Below are positions 41,881 to 52,000 of a stretch of 64,000 bases of DNA, piece after piece. A program made the translations under genes and the position numbers. Source of the stretch: Streptomyces justiciae (GTDB taxonomy: Bacteria > Actinomycetota > Actinomycetes > Streptomycetales > Streptomycetaceae). The notes under the pieces were generated by a model, which did not search any database, was not told the DNA's origin, and worked only from the letters and a program-made list of their open reading frames with translations. Location of the stretch: positions 186,001-250,000 of the forward strand of contig NZ_JADDXU010000013.1 in assembly GCF_015163075.1 (NCBI RefSeq). The letters run 5' to 3'. Numbering within the stretch: the stretch's first letter is position 1; each line of letters starts with the position of its first letter.

Positions 41881-41959
41881 GGTCCCTCACAGAACTCGTG
41901 TGCAGCTTTCGCTCGTGCAGAGGTAGACCGCAGCGGGCCCCGGAACTCATCGGCCCGAG

Positions 41960-42183
41960 CCGCCCCCTCGGCGCCCGCACGACTGCGCACCGCAGGTGAC
42001 GCCGACTGCGCGCCCGTTGACCACCGCCGTCGCGGCCGGATACGTCGGCGAAGCGCCGGACGACGGGCAGAAGTTCCTCGACGATGACCAGGGCGAGGCC
42101 GAGACTGAGTTCGTCAGCAGCAGTCGGGGGCGGCGGGCCCGGGTGCGTCCGAGTGCGAGCATCTGCTGTTCTGGGCCGGACAG
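41960..42183 (-). pseudogene. Fragment of a LivF-type ABC ATPase
   Basis: SGPEQQMLALGRTRARRPRL (degenerate ABC signature SGGEQQ) continues after a one-base frameshift as DELSLGLALVIVEELLPVVR, the Walker B and D-loop of branched-chain amino acid transporter ATPases (LDELS-x-GLAP-x-IVE). The remainder of the gene is absent. Confidence 0.65.
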
Positions 42184-42294
42184 GAGTCCGGCCTCGCGGT
42201 CCCCGCGGGCGGGTCAGGACACCCGGCGAGTACCGGGGACCGGGCGAGGGCGTGGCACCGGCCCGCTCGATGCCGGCCCTGCCACCATGGCCGC

Positions 42295-42663
42295 ATGGAA
42301 CGTGTACTTGGAATCGGCGGATACTTCAGGCGCGCCGCCGACCCGGCGGCCCTGAGCGCGTGGTATCGCGACTGTCTGGGCCTGGACACCGACGAGCACG
42401 GGCTGTGGCATCCGGAAGCCGGGCCGACGGTGTTCGCGGCGTTCGACTCCGAGACCGACTACTTCGGATCCCGTGCCCAGCAGTCCATGCTCAACTTCCG
42501 GGTCCGCGACCTGGATGCGATGCTTGCGCAACTGCGCGCCAAGGGAGCGGATGTGGCTGCCGAGACTCAGGACATGGACGGTGTCGGACGGTTCGGCTGG
42601 GTCACCGATCCCGAGGGCCATCGGATCGAACTGTGGCAGCCCGCCGCCGAGCCGGGGGCGTAG
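42295..42663 (+). CDS. VOC/glyoxalase-fold protein
   Basis: A 122-residue VOC-superfamily protein. It opens VLGIGGYFRRAADPAALSAW then YRDCLGLD, has MLNFRVRDLDAMLAQLRAKG in the middle, and ends with GWVTDPEGHRIELWQP. The D-P-E-G-x-x-I-E-L-W motif provides the terminal metal-ligand Glu. A second metal ligand is not certain, so catalysis or antibiotic binding cannot be decided. Start ATG 42295; the ribosome binding site is poor (GGCCCTGCCACC). Confidence 0.8.
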   Translation: MERVLGIGGYFRRAADPAALSAWYRDCLGLDTDEHGLWHPEAGPTVFAAFDSETDYFGSRAQQSMLNFRVRDLDAMLAQLRAKGADVAAETQDMDGVGRFGWVTDPEGHRIELWQPAAEPGA

Positions 42664-42921
42664 CGCAGTCTGGATCGGGATGTGTGTTGTCCGTTGTGGT
42701 CGGAGGACACCCCCTGGACATATGGACGTCGGAGCCGGCGGGGAGAGACAGTCGCATGACTGTGGCACGCAAGGCGGATGCGCTCAGCGGGTCAGCGACT
42801 TCCGCAGTCTGATAGTTGGGGGAAGCTGGTGCTGCGCTTTCGCTTCGTACCGCAGCGTGTGCCGGGAGTTGGATGCTGGCCCTGAAATCGGGCACAATGC
42901 CCCGGCGTTCACACCCGTCGG

Positions 42922-43770
42922 CTACAGGGCGGTGGCTGCGCGGACGAGTTCCGCGACCGCCGTGGAACGGCTGTGTGGGGGCCAGGCGATGACCGTGGTG
43001 ACGCGGGGGGCGTCGGTGACCGGTACGGCGGTGAGGCCGCTGCGCAGGCCCGTGCGGCCTGATTCCGGGACGATCGCGCATGCGCGGCCGAGGGCGATGA
43101 GCTGGGTGAGCTGCGTGTGGTCGCGCACCTGCGGTCCGGGTCCGTCCGGGAAGGTGCCGTCGGGGCGGGGCCAGCGGGGCAGGGGCAGGTCGGGGATGGC
43201 GGTGACCTCGGCGAGCCGCAGGTGGGACCGGGTACTGAGGGGATGGCCCGCAGGGAGGAGTGCGACTTGGCCCTCGGAGTGCAGGTCCTCGGTGTCGAAG
43301 CCGGCCGTGTCGTCGAAGGGCCGGTGCAGCAGGGCTACGTCAGCCCGGCCGGTGCACAGCAACGTCACCTGTTCGCCCGGACCGCACAGCACGACGTCGA
43401 CGGCGACGGCGCCGGGCTCGGCGGCGTAGACGCCGAGCAGTTTGGCCAGCAATTCATCGGACGCACCCGCCTTCGCGGCCAGGAGCACGGCGGGGCGGCC
43501 TGTTGCCGCGAGCGCGGCTCGGCGGGTGCGGCGTTCTGCGGCCTCGATGGCGTCCAGCGCCGCCCGCGCCTCCCGCAGCAGCACCGTCCCGGACTCGGTC
43601 AGGGCGACGCCCCGGCTGCCTCGCTCCAACAGGGGGGCGCCCAGGCGTCGTTCGAGCCCGGCTATCGCCCGTGACAGCGGGGGCTGGGCGATGCCGAGCC
43701 GCTGTGCGGCCCGGCCGAAGTGCAGCTCCTCGGCGACCGCGACGAAGTACCGCAACTCACGTGTCTCCAC
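42922..43770 (-). CDS. LysR-family transcriptional regulator
   Basis: A 282-residue regulator. The winged HTH reads ELRYFVAVAEELHFGRAAQR, then LGIAQPPLSRAIAGLERRLG and LLERGSRGVALTESGTVLLR (residues about 4-64). The effector domain follows (VLLAAKAGASDELLAKLLGV onward). It is divergent from the SDR gene 104 bases away, and the shared promoter contains ATAC-N7-GTAT. By the usual logic of the family it controls the SDR gene and itself. Confidence 0.9.
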   Translation of the reverse strand: METRELRYFVAVAEELHFGRAAQRLGIAQPPLSRAIAGLERRLGAPLLERGSRGVALTESGTVLLREARAALDAIEAAERRTRRAALAATGRPAVLLAAKAGASDELLAKLLGVYAAEPGAVAVDVVLCGPGEQVTLLCTGRADVALLHRPFDDTAGFDTEDLHSEGQVALLPAGHPLSTRSHLRLAEVTAIPDLPLPRWPRPDGTFPDGPGPQVRDHTQLTQLIALGRACAIVPESGRTGLRSGLTAVPVTDAPRVTTVIAWPPHSRSTAVAELVRAATAL

Positions 43771-43800
43771 GCCGCCAGCCTAACCGGGCTGCTCAGGAGT

Positions 43801-43817
43801 GATACCCAGGCGGTATC
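43801..43817 (+). promoter_or_regulatory. LysR-type box (GATACC-N5-GGTATC)
   Basis: GATACCCAGGCGGTATC is a perfect inverted repeat with an ATAC-N7-GTAT core, within the intergenic region of the divergent LysR and SDR genes and 58 bases before the SDR start. Confidence 0.75.
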
Positions 43818-43874
43818 GCCGCCCACCCAGTTGGTCTTGGACGCCCTGCCCGACGGGGGAGAAACATCGGTGTC

Positions 43875-44618
43875 ATGACTGAGACGAACACCGTGAACCA
43901 CCCCAAGGTCGCGTTGGTGACCGGGGCCAACAAGGGCATTGGGTACGAGATTGCGGCCGGGCTCGGCGCCCTCGGCTGGACGGTCGGGGTCGGTGCGCGG
44001 AACGAGGAACGGCGCGAGGCCGCCGTGGACAAGCTCCGCGCGGCCGGCGCCGACGTGTTCGGCGTGCCGCTGGACGTGACCGACGACGCGAGCGTGATCA
44101 CGGCGGCCCGGCTGATCGAGGAGCGGACCGGGCGGCTGGATGCGCTCGTCAACAACGCCGGCATCACCGGCGGAATGCCGCAGCAGCCCACCACGGTCGA
44201 CGTCGACCGTGTACGGGCGGCGGTGGAGACCAACGTGATCGGCGTCATCCGCGTCACCAACGCCCTGCTGCCGCTGTTGCGCCGCTCGCCGGCGCCGCGG
44301 ATCGTGAACGTCTCCAGCAGCGTCGGCTCCCTCACACGCCAGACCACACCAGGCGCCGAAACGGGCCCCATCTCCGTCGCATACTCTCCGTCGAAGACAT
44401 TCCTGAACGCCGTCACCGTGCAGTACGCCAAGGAACTGGCCGACACGCACATCCTGATCAACGCCGTCTGCCCCGGCTACACCGCGACCGACCTGAACGG
44501 CTTTCAGGGAGTGCGCACCCCGCAGCAAGGCGCAGCCGCCGCGATCCGGCTGGCCACCGTGGAGGGCCACGAGCCGACCGGACGCTTCTTCGATGACGAG
44601 GGAGAGGTGCCCTGGTGA
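43875..44618 (+). CDS. Short-chain dehydrogenase/reductase
   Basis: A 247-residue classical SDR. The NAD(P) motif is VALVTGANKGIGYEIAAGLG; further motifs are DALVNNAGITGG, the catalytic Ser in IVNVSSSVGS, and YSPSK (Y-x-x-x-K). VGARNEERREA after the second strand suggests NADPH preference. Its organisation resembles carbonyl reductase-like enzymes acting on quinones or ketones. Regulated presumably by the divergent LysR protein through the palindrome at 43801. Confidence 0.92.
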   Translation: MTETNTVNHPKVALVTGANKGIGYEIAAGLGALGWTVGVGARNEERREAAVDKLRAAGADVFGVPLDVTDDASVITAARLIEERTGRLDALVNNAGITGGMPQQPTTVDVDRVRAAVETNVIGVIRVTNALLPLLRRSPAPRIVNVSSSVGSLTRQTTPGAETGPISVAYSPSKTFLNAVTVQYAKELADTHILINAVCPGYTATDLNGFQGVRTPQQGAAAAIRLATVEGHEPTGRFFDDEGEVPW

Positions 44619-44963
44619 CGAACGGGCTGCGCGCGCCGTTCCAGGCAGATGGCGCACGCGCATCCTCGTGACCGGCACTGTCACGCCATGTCGATAGGGC
44701 CGTTGCGCCCGAGCCGGAGAGAAGTCATGCCCGACCCAAAGGCCGGAGGCTGTACGGTGATTCCCATGTGATGAATCCGGTTAGCACCGCTTCGCTCGTG
44801 TGGGCGTGGTTCCGCCGACGCCGTGAGCGCCGGCAGTCCGTGCGCGTGCCTGAGAGTTGTCGCGCAACACTGAGCTCGCCCCCAGCGTCTGCCGTGCTGA
44901 CCTCTTGCGCTCCTGCGTGCTGCGGCCTACGGCACGTGCGTTGCACGGCGCCGGGGGAGGTGG
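44619..44963. other. Intergenic, nothing recognised
   Basis: Open frames exist but none has a ribosome binding site plus protein-like composition. No RNA gene seen. Confidence 0.3.
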
Positions 44964-45140
44964 TCAGTCCAGAGCAGCGGTCACCGCCTCAGACACCATC
45001 AGCCCCGCCTCCTGGATCCGCTGACGCATGTGCCCTTCGTACAGCCAGGCGTAAGCCTCGACGGCTGGAAAAGGCTCGGCGAGGATCAATGCCGCACGCT
45101 TCGGTACGTGGGTTGCTTCGCTGAAGGAGCGTCTACTCAT
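44964..45140 (-). CDS. Small ORF, 58 aa
   Basis: An ATG at 45138-45140 with GAGGGG at good spacing opens MSRRSFSEATHVPKRAALIL, then AEPFPAVEAYAWLYEGHMRQ and RIQEAGLMVSEAVTAALD before the stop. The even amphipathic pattern suggests two helices. No relative is recognised. It is a candidate small gene; the transposon right end lies directly upstream. Confidence 0.45.
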   Translation of the reverse strand: MSRRSFSEATHVPKRAALILAEPFPAVEAYAWLYEGHMRQRIQEAGLMVSEAVTAALD

Positions 45141-45170
45141 CGAACCCCTCGCTCATCCGGGGCGTTCCCT

Positions 45171-45205
45171 CGTGGATTCCCCGGACTTCAGGTCGGGGAG
45201 GGAAC
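45171..45205 (+). mobile_element. Solitary IS605-type right-end hairpin
   Basis: GGATTCCCCGGACTTCAGGTCGGGGAGGGAACG. The stem CCCCG/CGGGG and flanks GGATTCC…GAGG resemble the element end at 37939. No TnpB coding sequence remains next to it on the plus strand, so this is either an isolated scar or a stand-alone guide-RNA-like scaffold. Confidence 0.45.
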
Positions 45206-46050
45206 GTAGCTCCGGCGGGGCAAGCTGGGACGCCTGCGAAGGGGGCGGCCGAGTGGATGGTCCGGGTGCGGGTGGTCATGGTGCCGGTGGCGGTGCTCGT
45301 GATGGTCCCCGGCCCTGGCTGTGGTTGAGTTGTGACTGCATGTCAGGCAGTACGGGGCTGGGCTGACCAGAATCAGCCACTCGGCACCGTGCAGGGCCAA
45401 ATGGACGTGTGGCTGGGAGAGTAGAAGTGGCGGCCGCCGCCCTGGTTGTCTATGACGGCGGCCGCAGGTGCGAGGATCCGCGTTTCTCCCCTCGGACGCA
45501 GGTGTCCTCGCGCGGGATCGTCCTCGCGGCCTTGGGGCGTGAGGGAGTTCACCCTCAACTCGAAACTGTCGCAAGGACGAGGGCCGGGGCCCGCAGGCGG
45601 CTCCCCTGCGGGAGAGCGGGCTCCGACCGCCCTGGTGCGCGGTGCGGCTGGTCGCCACGATTGAAGTTCCTTCCAGGTCGCCTCGCCTGCCCGGTCCCAG
45701 AAGGGGTAGTCATGATTTCCGTGCCCCTCCCAGGCGGCCCCTGCGCGGGTGAGGTGCGTTAGCGACCGCGCTGACTGCCCTGAGAAGGCAACCCAGGAAA
45801 ACGCAGCGAGCCCTCGCGTCAAGGTGGGGGCGCGCTGCGTGTGAGAAGACGCCGTCGACCGGCGGGCTTCCGAGATCGACGCAACGATCCCCGTCCTGCT
45901 GGACCGGGTTCACAACCGGAGGAATCTCGGCTCTCGCGGCGGTCGTCCGCCGAGGTTCGACTGCCGCGAACGCCGTGCGGTCGAATGCGGGACCATTCGC
46001 CTCAAGCGCCACTGTGCGATGGCCGCCCGTTAGGACAAGTTGGGCGTCCG
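45206..46050. other. Region without a supported gene
   Basis: Several frames are open on both strands but are Arg/Pro-rich with poor start signals. A minus-strand stretch includes AAVIDNQGGGRHFYSPSHTS, which I cannot assign. Probably decayed DNA adjoining the transposon scar. Confidence 0.3.
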
Positions 46051-46479
46051 TTACGAGGTCACGGTGTCGGTCGCGGTCCTGAATGAATGACTATGACCAG
46101 CAGCGGAGTCATCCTCATCGGTCACCTTGTAGCCGGGGACGGAGGGCCAGCGAACCGTCAGCACCACGGACTCCTCCTCCGCGAACCAGGAGTGATCGAC
46201 GCCTTGGCCCCACACGACGTAGTCCCCTTGCCGGGCCAGGAGAACGCTGCGTCCGGGCAGTTCCACCCGGAAGCGCCCGCTGATCAGGACCAGCAGGGCG
46301 GTGCGTTCCTCGCCAGTGACCCACTGAGGCCGCTCATCGCCCTGCGGATGGATGCCCCATTTGATCTCTACGTCCTCGCTGTGCCGAGGATCGGAGGGGG
46401 CCTTGAAGTGCCCCAGCAGCCATCCCCGGTCCAAAGCCGCATCGCTGCCCGCATTGCCCACATACACGCTGTCGGTCAT
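46051..46479 (-). CDS. Cupin-fold protein
   Basis: A 142-residue single-domain cupin. Motifs: EDVEIKWGIHPQGDERPQWV, TALLVLISGRFRVELPG, then GDYVVWGQGVDHSWFAEEES (second cupin motif, with the His). The first motif lacks the two His of metal-binding cupins, so it may bind a ligand rather than act as an enzyme. The basic features of a sensor or signal protein are possible. Start ATG at 46477-46479; no strong ribosome binding site is evident. Confidence 0.78.
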   Translation of the reverse strand: MTDSVYVGNAGSDAALDRGWLLGHFKAPSDPRHSEDVEIKWGIHPQGDERPQWVTGEERTALLVLISGRFRVELPGRSVLLARQGDYVVWGQGVDHSWFAEEESVVLTVRWPSVPGYKVTDEDDSAAGHSHSFRTATDTVTS

Positions 46480-46913
46480 GGCTCCGGAACGTAGCAGTCG
46501 GCCGCATCAGCACTCACACAAGCAGCCGCCGCCGCTTTCGCAACAGGCCCTGGTGTGGTGTCCCAGACCGAAGCATGTGCCGTCGGAAGGCTCCTGTCCC
46601 AGGAGGCACTGCGGCCGAAGCCATGGGCGCCTGTCGGCCGGCCCTTCGAGAGAGCGGCGCCGCAGGCGTACGCTACTCCGTCAGTGTCTCCTCACCCAGA
46701 ACCGTAGCCTCCTCCCCCCCCGGCCCATCGCGGGCGAGTCTCAGCCATGTGAGGTCTAGAGTCGGCCAACTCCCCACCACTCATGCAGACATGAAAGTGT
46801 TTCGTACTCGGCCTGTCACTGTTCGCGCTGCGCGGCCTGTCCCTGCGTCCCGTGCTCACCGTTCAGGTCCCCCGCTGGGGCCACCGGTCCTGAGGGGGCC
46901 ATCGTCACCCGGC
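46480..46913. other. Intergenic, nothing recognised
   Basis: The stretch separates the cupin and the pentapeptide gene. No gene, RNA or element could be supported. Confidence 0.3.
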
Positions 46914-48146
46914 TCAGTCGGGTGGTGATGGGGCGCCGAGCAGCCCGACAAGATCCGACGGCACCTGTGTGCGGGTGTCAGTTCTTGCCCCCTCCAACTG
47001 AGCCCGGGTAAGCCCCATCGCTCCTCTTAAGTCTGCGCCGCGCAATTCTGCACCTGACAGGTCAGCCCCCGTCAGGCGGCATCGCTCAAAAGTCACTCCT
47101 CTCAGATCAGCTCCACCGAGGTCGGTGTCCCGGAAATCGCAATCCACGAAATGGAAATTTATCATTATTGCGCCGGTCAGATTGGCGTGACGGAAACTTG
47201 TTCCTTCGGCTGACCAGAAGGTCTTATCGTCGGAGAATGCCGCATGTTTCAACAGGGCGCCCGCAAAGGAAGTGTGGCTTATTTGGCTTTGCTGGAGTTG
47301 CGCTCCGCGTAGTGTTGCATTGATGAATAGTGCGTGGCGAAGTTCGCATCTTCGGAGATCTGCCTGAAGCAAGTTGGCGCCCCACAGGTTTGCCCCCTGT
47401 AGATCTGCCCTTCTGAAATCAGATCCCGAAAGATCGGCGCTCACAAGTTGGATCTCCTGCAGAGTCAGCCCGGTTAGAGTCCGATTAGGCAGGCGGAGCC
47501 GAAAGTCGGCACGCCTTGTGGCTGTGCCCAGGGCATCGACCGCTGTCTGCACTTCGGGAGGTAGAGATGTCGTAGACGCTTCGACGTCGGGCCACTCGGC
47601 AGGAGCCTCGGGCGTATGATTCACCAAATAGTTTTGAAGCACCGTTTGGGCATCCTCGCTCTGGTCCGGTGCGTCATGCAGAATCTGAACCAATGCGAGA
47701 ATTCCACCGACTCGCACATACTCCTTTTCTGAACTAAGGCGTTCCAGTGCTTTGGTGAACCGATCGGTCACTTGCCCGCGCCGTGTCAGACGATAGGTGC
47801 GAGCGGTGTAAATGAGGGCCAACAGGGCGCCCACTGCCACCGCTGACTGGATGACCGCAAGTCGCAGCTGCCCTTGGGCGGCAGCTTTAGCATCCGGCTT
47901 TAGGCCGCTCAGGTCGACCCCGATGTGCTCGTTAAACCAGTTAGCGGTCGCACTCCACGTGCCCAGCGTGACCGAGAGGGTTACTCCGATTGTCGCCGCA
48001 ATCGCAATAAAAATATGCCGGGCACGGCTTTTAACCCTAGGGGGCGCGATAAAGAGGCCTCGTGTCCGGCCCGTCAACCTAAAGAGAATGTACAGGCGAA
48101 CCGTTACCAAGGTGTGACTGGGTCTGATTGATGAGAATCTTCGCAT
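46914..48146 (-). CDS. Membrane-anchored pentapeptide-repeat protein
   Basis: Taken from the ATG at 48144-48146, this is a 410-residue protein; the start is uncertain because no ribosome binding site is seen. Two hydrophobic helices (HIFIAIAATIGVTLSVTLGT and LAVIQSAVAVGALLALIYTA) are followed by TYRLTRRGQVTDRFTKALER, a motif typical of Streptomyces pentapeptide proteins, and a helical part. A pentapeptide beta-helix covers about 250-395 (SADLSGSDFRRADLQGANLW and others, A-(D/N)-L-x-x). The DNA is clearly less GC-rich, with more A/T-ending codons than its neighbours, which suggests recent transfer. Function unknown; relatives occur near defence and toxin loci. Confidence 0.82.
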   Translation of the reverse strand: MRRFSSIRPSHTLVTVRLYILFRLTGRTRGLFIAPPRVKSRARHIFIAIAATIGVTLSVTLGTWSATANWFNEHIGVDLSGLKPDAKAAAQGQLRLAVIQSAVAVGALLALIYTARTYRLTRRGQVTDRFTKALERLSSEKEYVRVGGILALVQILHDAPDQSEDAQTVLQNYLVNHTPEAPAEWPDVEASTTSLPPEVQTAVDALGTATRRADFRLRLPNRTLTGLTLQEIQLVSADLSGSDFRRADLQGANLWGANLLQADLRRCELRHALFINATLRGAQLQQSQISHTSFAGALLKHAAFSDDKTFWSAEGTSFRHANLTGAIMINFHFVDCDFRDTDLGGADLRGVTFERCRLTGADLSGAELRGADLRGAMGLTRAQLEGARTDTRTQVPSDLVGLLGAPSPPD

Positions 48147-48187
48147 CAGGCAATCTAAGCGCAGAATCGTGAGCTCTGAGTAGGAAA

Positions 48188-48586
48188 TCAGTGTTTTCCC
48201 TCCGCCCGAGGACGCCCTGCGCCACGGGAACTCCAGCTCGATGCCCCTGCTTGACAACTCCCGCTCACTACCCGTGACGGCCGAGGAGCCTGCTGGGACC
48301 CCGTTCCTTGCACGCCATTGTCCAGCGGCACGGCCTGCTCACTCTGGGCAACACCAATGGCGGCCTGGACCAGGCCCTCAATTACCTGCTGCATGGCTAG
48401 GGTCCGCGCTGCGGAATCCGTGAGATTCGAAGCCAGGCGCTCAGCGGAGAGCAAGTAGCCTCCCGCCAGCGGCTCTCGGAAGTAGACCTGCGCCCATTCC
48501 AACTGGTGGCCGCGCCTCGCGGCACTTTGATGGGGTGTCAGGCCGCAGGGACCAGGACGCGCTTGGCCCTTGGCCCGCGTCGCCAT
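48188..48586 (-). CDS. Hypothetical or decayed protein
   Basis: One minus frame gives a plausible protein, with LEWAQVYFREPLAGGYLLSA and LASNLTDSAARTLAMQQVIE. The same frame remains open upstream (GSGPWHLEITWHDHRGQKLF) until a TAG at about 48700, with no good start. This could be a real short gene starting at 48586 or, more likely, a truncated one. No family is recognised. Confidence 0.35.
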   Translation of the reverse strand: MATRAKGQARPGPCGLTPHQSAARRGHQLEWAQVYFREPLAGGYLLSAERLASNLTDSAARTLAMQQVIEGLVQAAIGVAQSEQAVPLDNGVQGTGSQQAPRPSRVVSGSCQAGASSWSSRGAGRPRAEGKH

Positions 48587-48599
48587 CTCGACCCGGGCG

Positions 48600-49002
48600 A
48601 GGTCCAGGTGGCGGAAGAGCTTCTGCCCCCGGTGATCGTGCCAAGTGATTTCGAGGTGCCAGGGCCCGGAACCGCCACGGATCCGGGCCCTGGGCAGGCG
48701 CGGCTACTTCGTCGGAGGCAGGGAGCGCACGATCAGCATCGCGGCGAACACGGACACCCCCACGGCCTGCCTGGTGTCGCTGGATGTGTTGAGGGTGGCG
48801 ACACCGCCTGTGCATCGACCAACGACCCGTTGTACATCTACGAACTCGGATGATCGGCTATCTTGCGGCTCGCCGCAGCTTCGGGAGTCCCGGGCCTTCG
48901 AACCCATCCCTGACACCGCCAAGGTCGACCGCTCCGGCTCTGCCACCTCGACCACGTTTGCCCTGGTAAGTCACGTCCGTTGATTTTCCGTCAGGACCAT
49001 AC
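48600..49002. other. Intergenic region at the 3' end of the large operon
   Basis: Apart from the upstream continuation of the frame mentioned for 48188, no gene is supported. Confidence 0.3.
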
Positions 49003-52000
49003 TCAGGTCACCAGCACCTCCACCGAGGCCTCGTCGAGGTAGGCGTTGTCGGGTCCGAGCGGGTCTGTGGTGTCGAACCAGCGCCGGGTCAGTGACAGAT
49101 CGAGCCGATAGACCCCGTCGGCGAGTGACGTCGCCGGCAGGACCAGGGTGTGCAGGCCCGGCGCGTCCTGCAGCACGGTGGCCGTTTCCGGGATCCACTG
49201 CGTGCTCGTCGGCACCTGCCAGGCGATGATGCGGAGTGCGCCGTTCAGGACGACGAACACGTCCTGCAGCAGCGCACGGTCGGCCGGAGTGAGCGCGGGC
49301 GCCTTGAACTTGGCCGTGGCCCCGGTGGCGAGCTCGACAACTGTGAGGAACTTGCCGTCCAGCGAAGCGCGGTAGACGGACTCGCGCGCGCTGGGACCGT
49401 CCAGGATGCCGAACGAGCGGGTCGGGATCACGAGCCGACGCGCACCGGTAGCCCAGCCCGCGGGGCGTTGCGGGCCGGTCGGCGGGATCTGCAGCGGGGC
49501 CTCGATCAGCGGGCCCAGCCGCGCCTTGTCGGCGGCGGTGAGCGCCTCGTGCACCTCCCGGCGCAGCAGCCGCAGCGTGATCTCCTCGGTGAAGTCCATG
49601 GGCTCGGGTGACTCGAGCAGCAGCCAGCGGTCGGTGCCGCCGGACATCAGGGTGATGTGCAGCCGGTCGCTGTCCTCGCGCAGTGGCACGGCGAGGGCGG
49701 CGGCCGCATCGGCGAAGCATCGTTCGCGATCGGCCGCGGCGGCGGTTGGTGTCATTGCGGAGGCGGCCGCGCCGGTGATCCGGGCGAGCAGCGTTGCGAG
49801 CGGTTCGGCGGCGCTGCCCGTGTGGTGCCGTTCGACGCCGGTGCAGCTGGCCACATGCTCGGCGAAGCCTTCGTACCGGCTGGTGCGGAACGGCCGGCGG
49901 TACATGTCGACGCCGTGCACGCGGAGCGAGGTGACCCGGGAGTGGGACGAGGTGAGTACGCACGAACCGGTGCCGCGGTTGCCGCGGGGGAAGTCGAGCA
50001 CGGCGTCCCCGCACCGCGCCCGGATGACATCGGCGAACACATCGACGGTCAGCGTGCTGCTCTGGCCGGTCGCGGGCAGTGGGACGGTGCCGAGCAGGGT
50101 CCCGGCGCCGTTGCGGGCCACCAGGGAGACGGAGTTGTCCCTCGCGCGGACGACGGCCGCGTGCACGGCGTCCGTGACGGGTCCGCCGGCCAGCACCACG
50201 ACGCCGATCGCGCCGCCCTGGTCGATCGATCCTTGCAGCTCCACTCGGTAGAGATCCCAGGTCGTCTCGCCGAACGCGCCGGTGCTGGCCTCTGCCGCCG
50301 TGAGCGCGCCGGCGGTGACCTGCCACGAGCCGGACACCGCGGTGAACGCGGTCAGATCGGCGTCCTCGAACACCGTCCGCTCTACCACTGGGCTGTCGGC
50401 GAGCCGCATCACCGCGACGTAGGACGCGCCAGGTTCCCACAGCGACCGGCCGGTTGGGTCGAACGGTTCGATGCCGACCCGCGGCAGCTGCTCGACGTCC
50501 TGCACAGGGCAGGTGCCCGCCGATGCCTCGGCGAGCCGCAGGTAGCGCAGCACTGCGGCGTCCTTCGACACGGCCGGCACGTAGTCGTGCCGGGAGGGCC
50601 GCACGAACGGATCGGCCTCGCCCCGGTGGGTGAGGAACCAGTCCGCCGACGTACGGGACGTCTTGCCCACGTGCGCCTGCGGGTTGGCGTCGAAGGCGGA
50701 CTCGACCGCGATCGCCACCGGGAGCCGGAGCGCCGCCTCGGTCATGCCGGACCCGGGACCGAAGATGCTCAGCGCCTCGGACAGCACCAGATGCACCGAC
50801 TCCTCGCAGTAGGTCAGGCCGCGACCGCCCGGGGCCCGGCTGACCACGTACGGCTCGAGCTCGAGGCCCGGCTCGGGTGCGGCGTTCAGCCCGGGCGGGC
50901 CGGCCGTGGTGAAGGCGACCTTCTCGGTGACGGTGCTGGATTCCCACTCGGTCACCGAGTGCTTGATCGCGACGTCGGTGGTGAGGGTGATCTCGTACGC
51001 GTGGCGGGCCAGGAAGGTGACCGTCGGTGGGGTGCCGCCGCCGCTCTCGCGCGAGCAGATGTCGCTCTCCCGCTCGAACCGGTCGCGGTCGGCCACGGTG
51101 ATGCACTCGACGGCGTCGAGCAGGACGGTAGCGGGCGTGACCGGCGCCTGTGGGCCCTCCTCCTTGATCGTCTCGACTGCCAGGAACACGGTCGCGAACG
51201 GCGCGCCCGGGTCGATCGCGAACTCCTGGAACGCGACCGCACCGGTGGTGACCTGCTGCCGGTCCACCTCACGCCCGTTGCGGTCCAGCGTGACCAGCGC
51301 CAGCCGTACCTTGTCCTTGCTGGTCACCGCGACCCGGACGATCGCCGCCGCAAGGTCCTCGGACGCCGACGCGGTGAAGATCGTGCCGGTGGCGGCGAAT
51401 GAGCCGACCCGGCCCGCGGTCGACCCGGCCGCGGTGGGCAGAACCACCGCGCAGGGGGCGCCGTGCATCCGGACCGGTGCCGTCGTGCCGCGATCCTCGT
51501 AACGGAAATCCCGACTGAATCCGGCCGGGAGCGGACCGCGTGGCTCCGGGTCGAAGTCGAACCGCGCGACGTCGGGCCGACGCACCTGACAGCACGGGTA
51601 ATTCGGGTTGTCGTCGAGGATCTCGGCATCGGCGATCGGGACGTTCACCCCCACCGTGAACGGCGTACGCCCGTTGAGCAGCAGCCGCTTCGGCGCGACC
51701 TGGCCGCCCACCCGGGTGTCCTGAGCCCACGTCCAGCGGAAGTTGCGGGTCGACGCCGACGAGGTCAGATCTTCGACAGTCTGCCATGCGCCGCCCGATA
51801 ACGGTCGCCGCCGCATGATCAGCCGGGTCAGGGTGTAGCGGGTGGTCAGCGCCAGTGAGCCGTCCCCTGACACTTGTAGGCCGAGATCGGGATTCGTCGC
51901 CCCGATCCCGAGCGCGTCGACAAGCATCACGGAGAAATCGACCTCGATCGTCGCGTCCAGCGGGACCGGTGCGGCGCTGCCCTGCCAGGCGCCGGTTGCC

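Noticed and set aside
45188..45822. Minus-strand frames of up to about 155 codons
   Set aside because: Pro/Arg/His-rich composition and lack of ribosome binding sites make them look like chance frames; no transposase motif could be confirmed.
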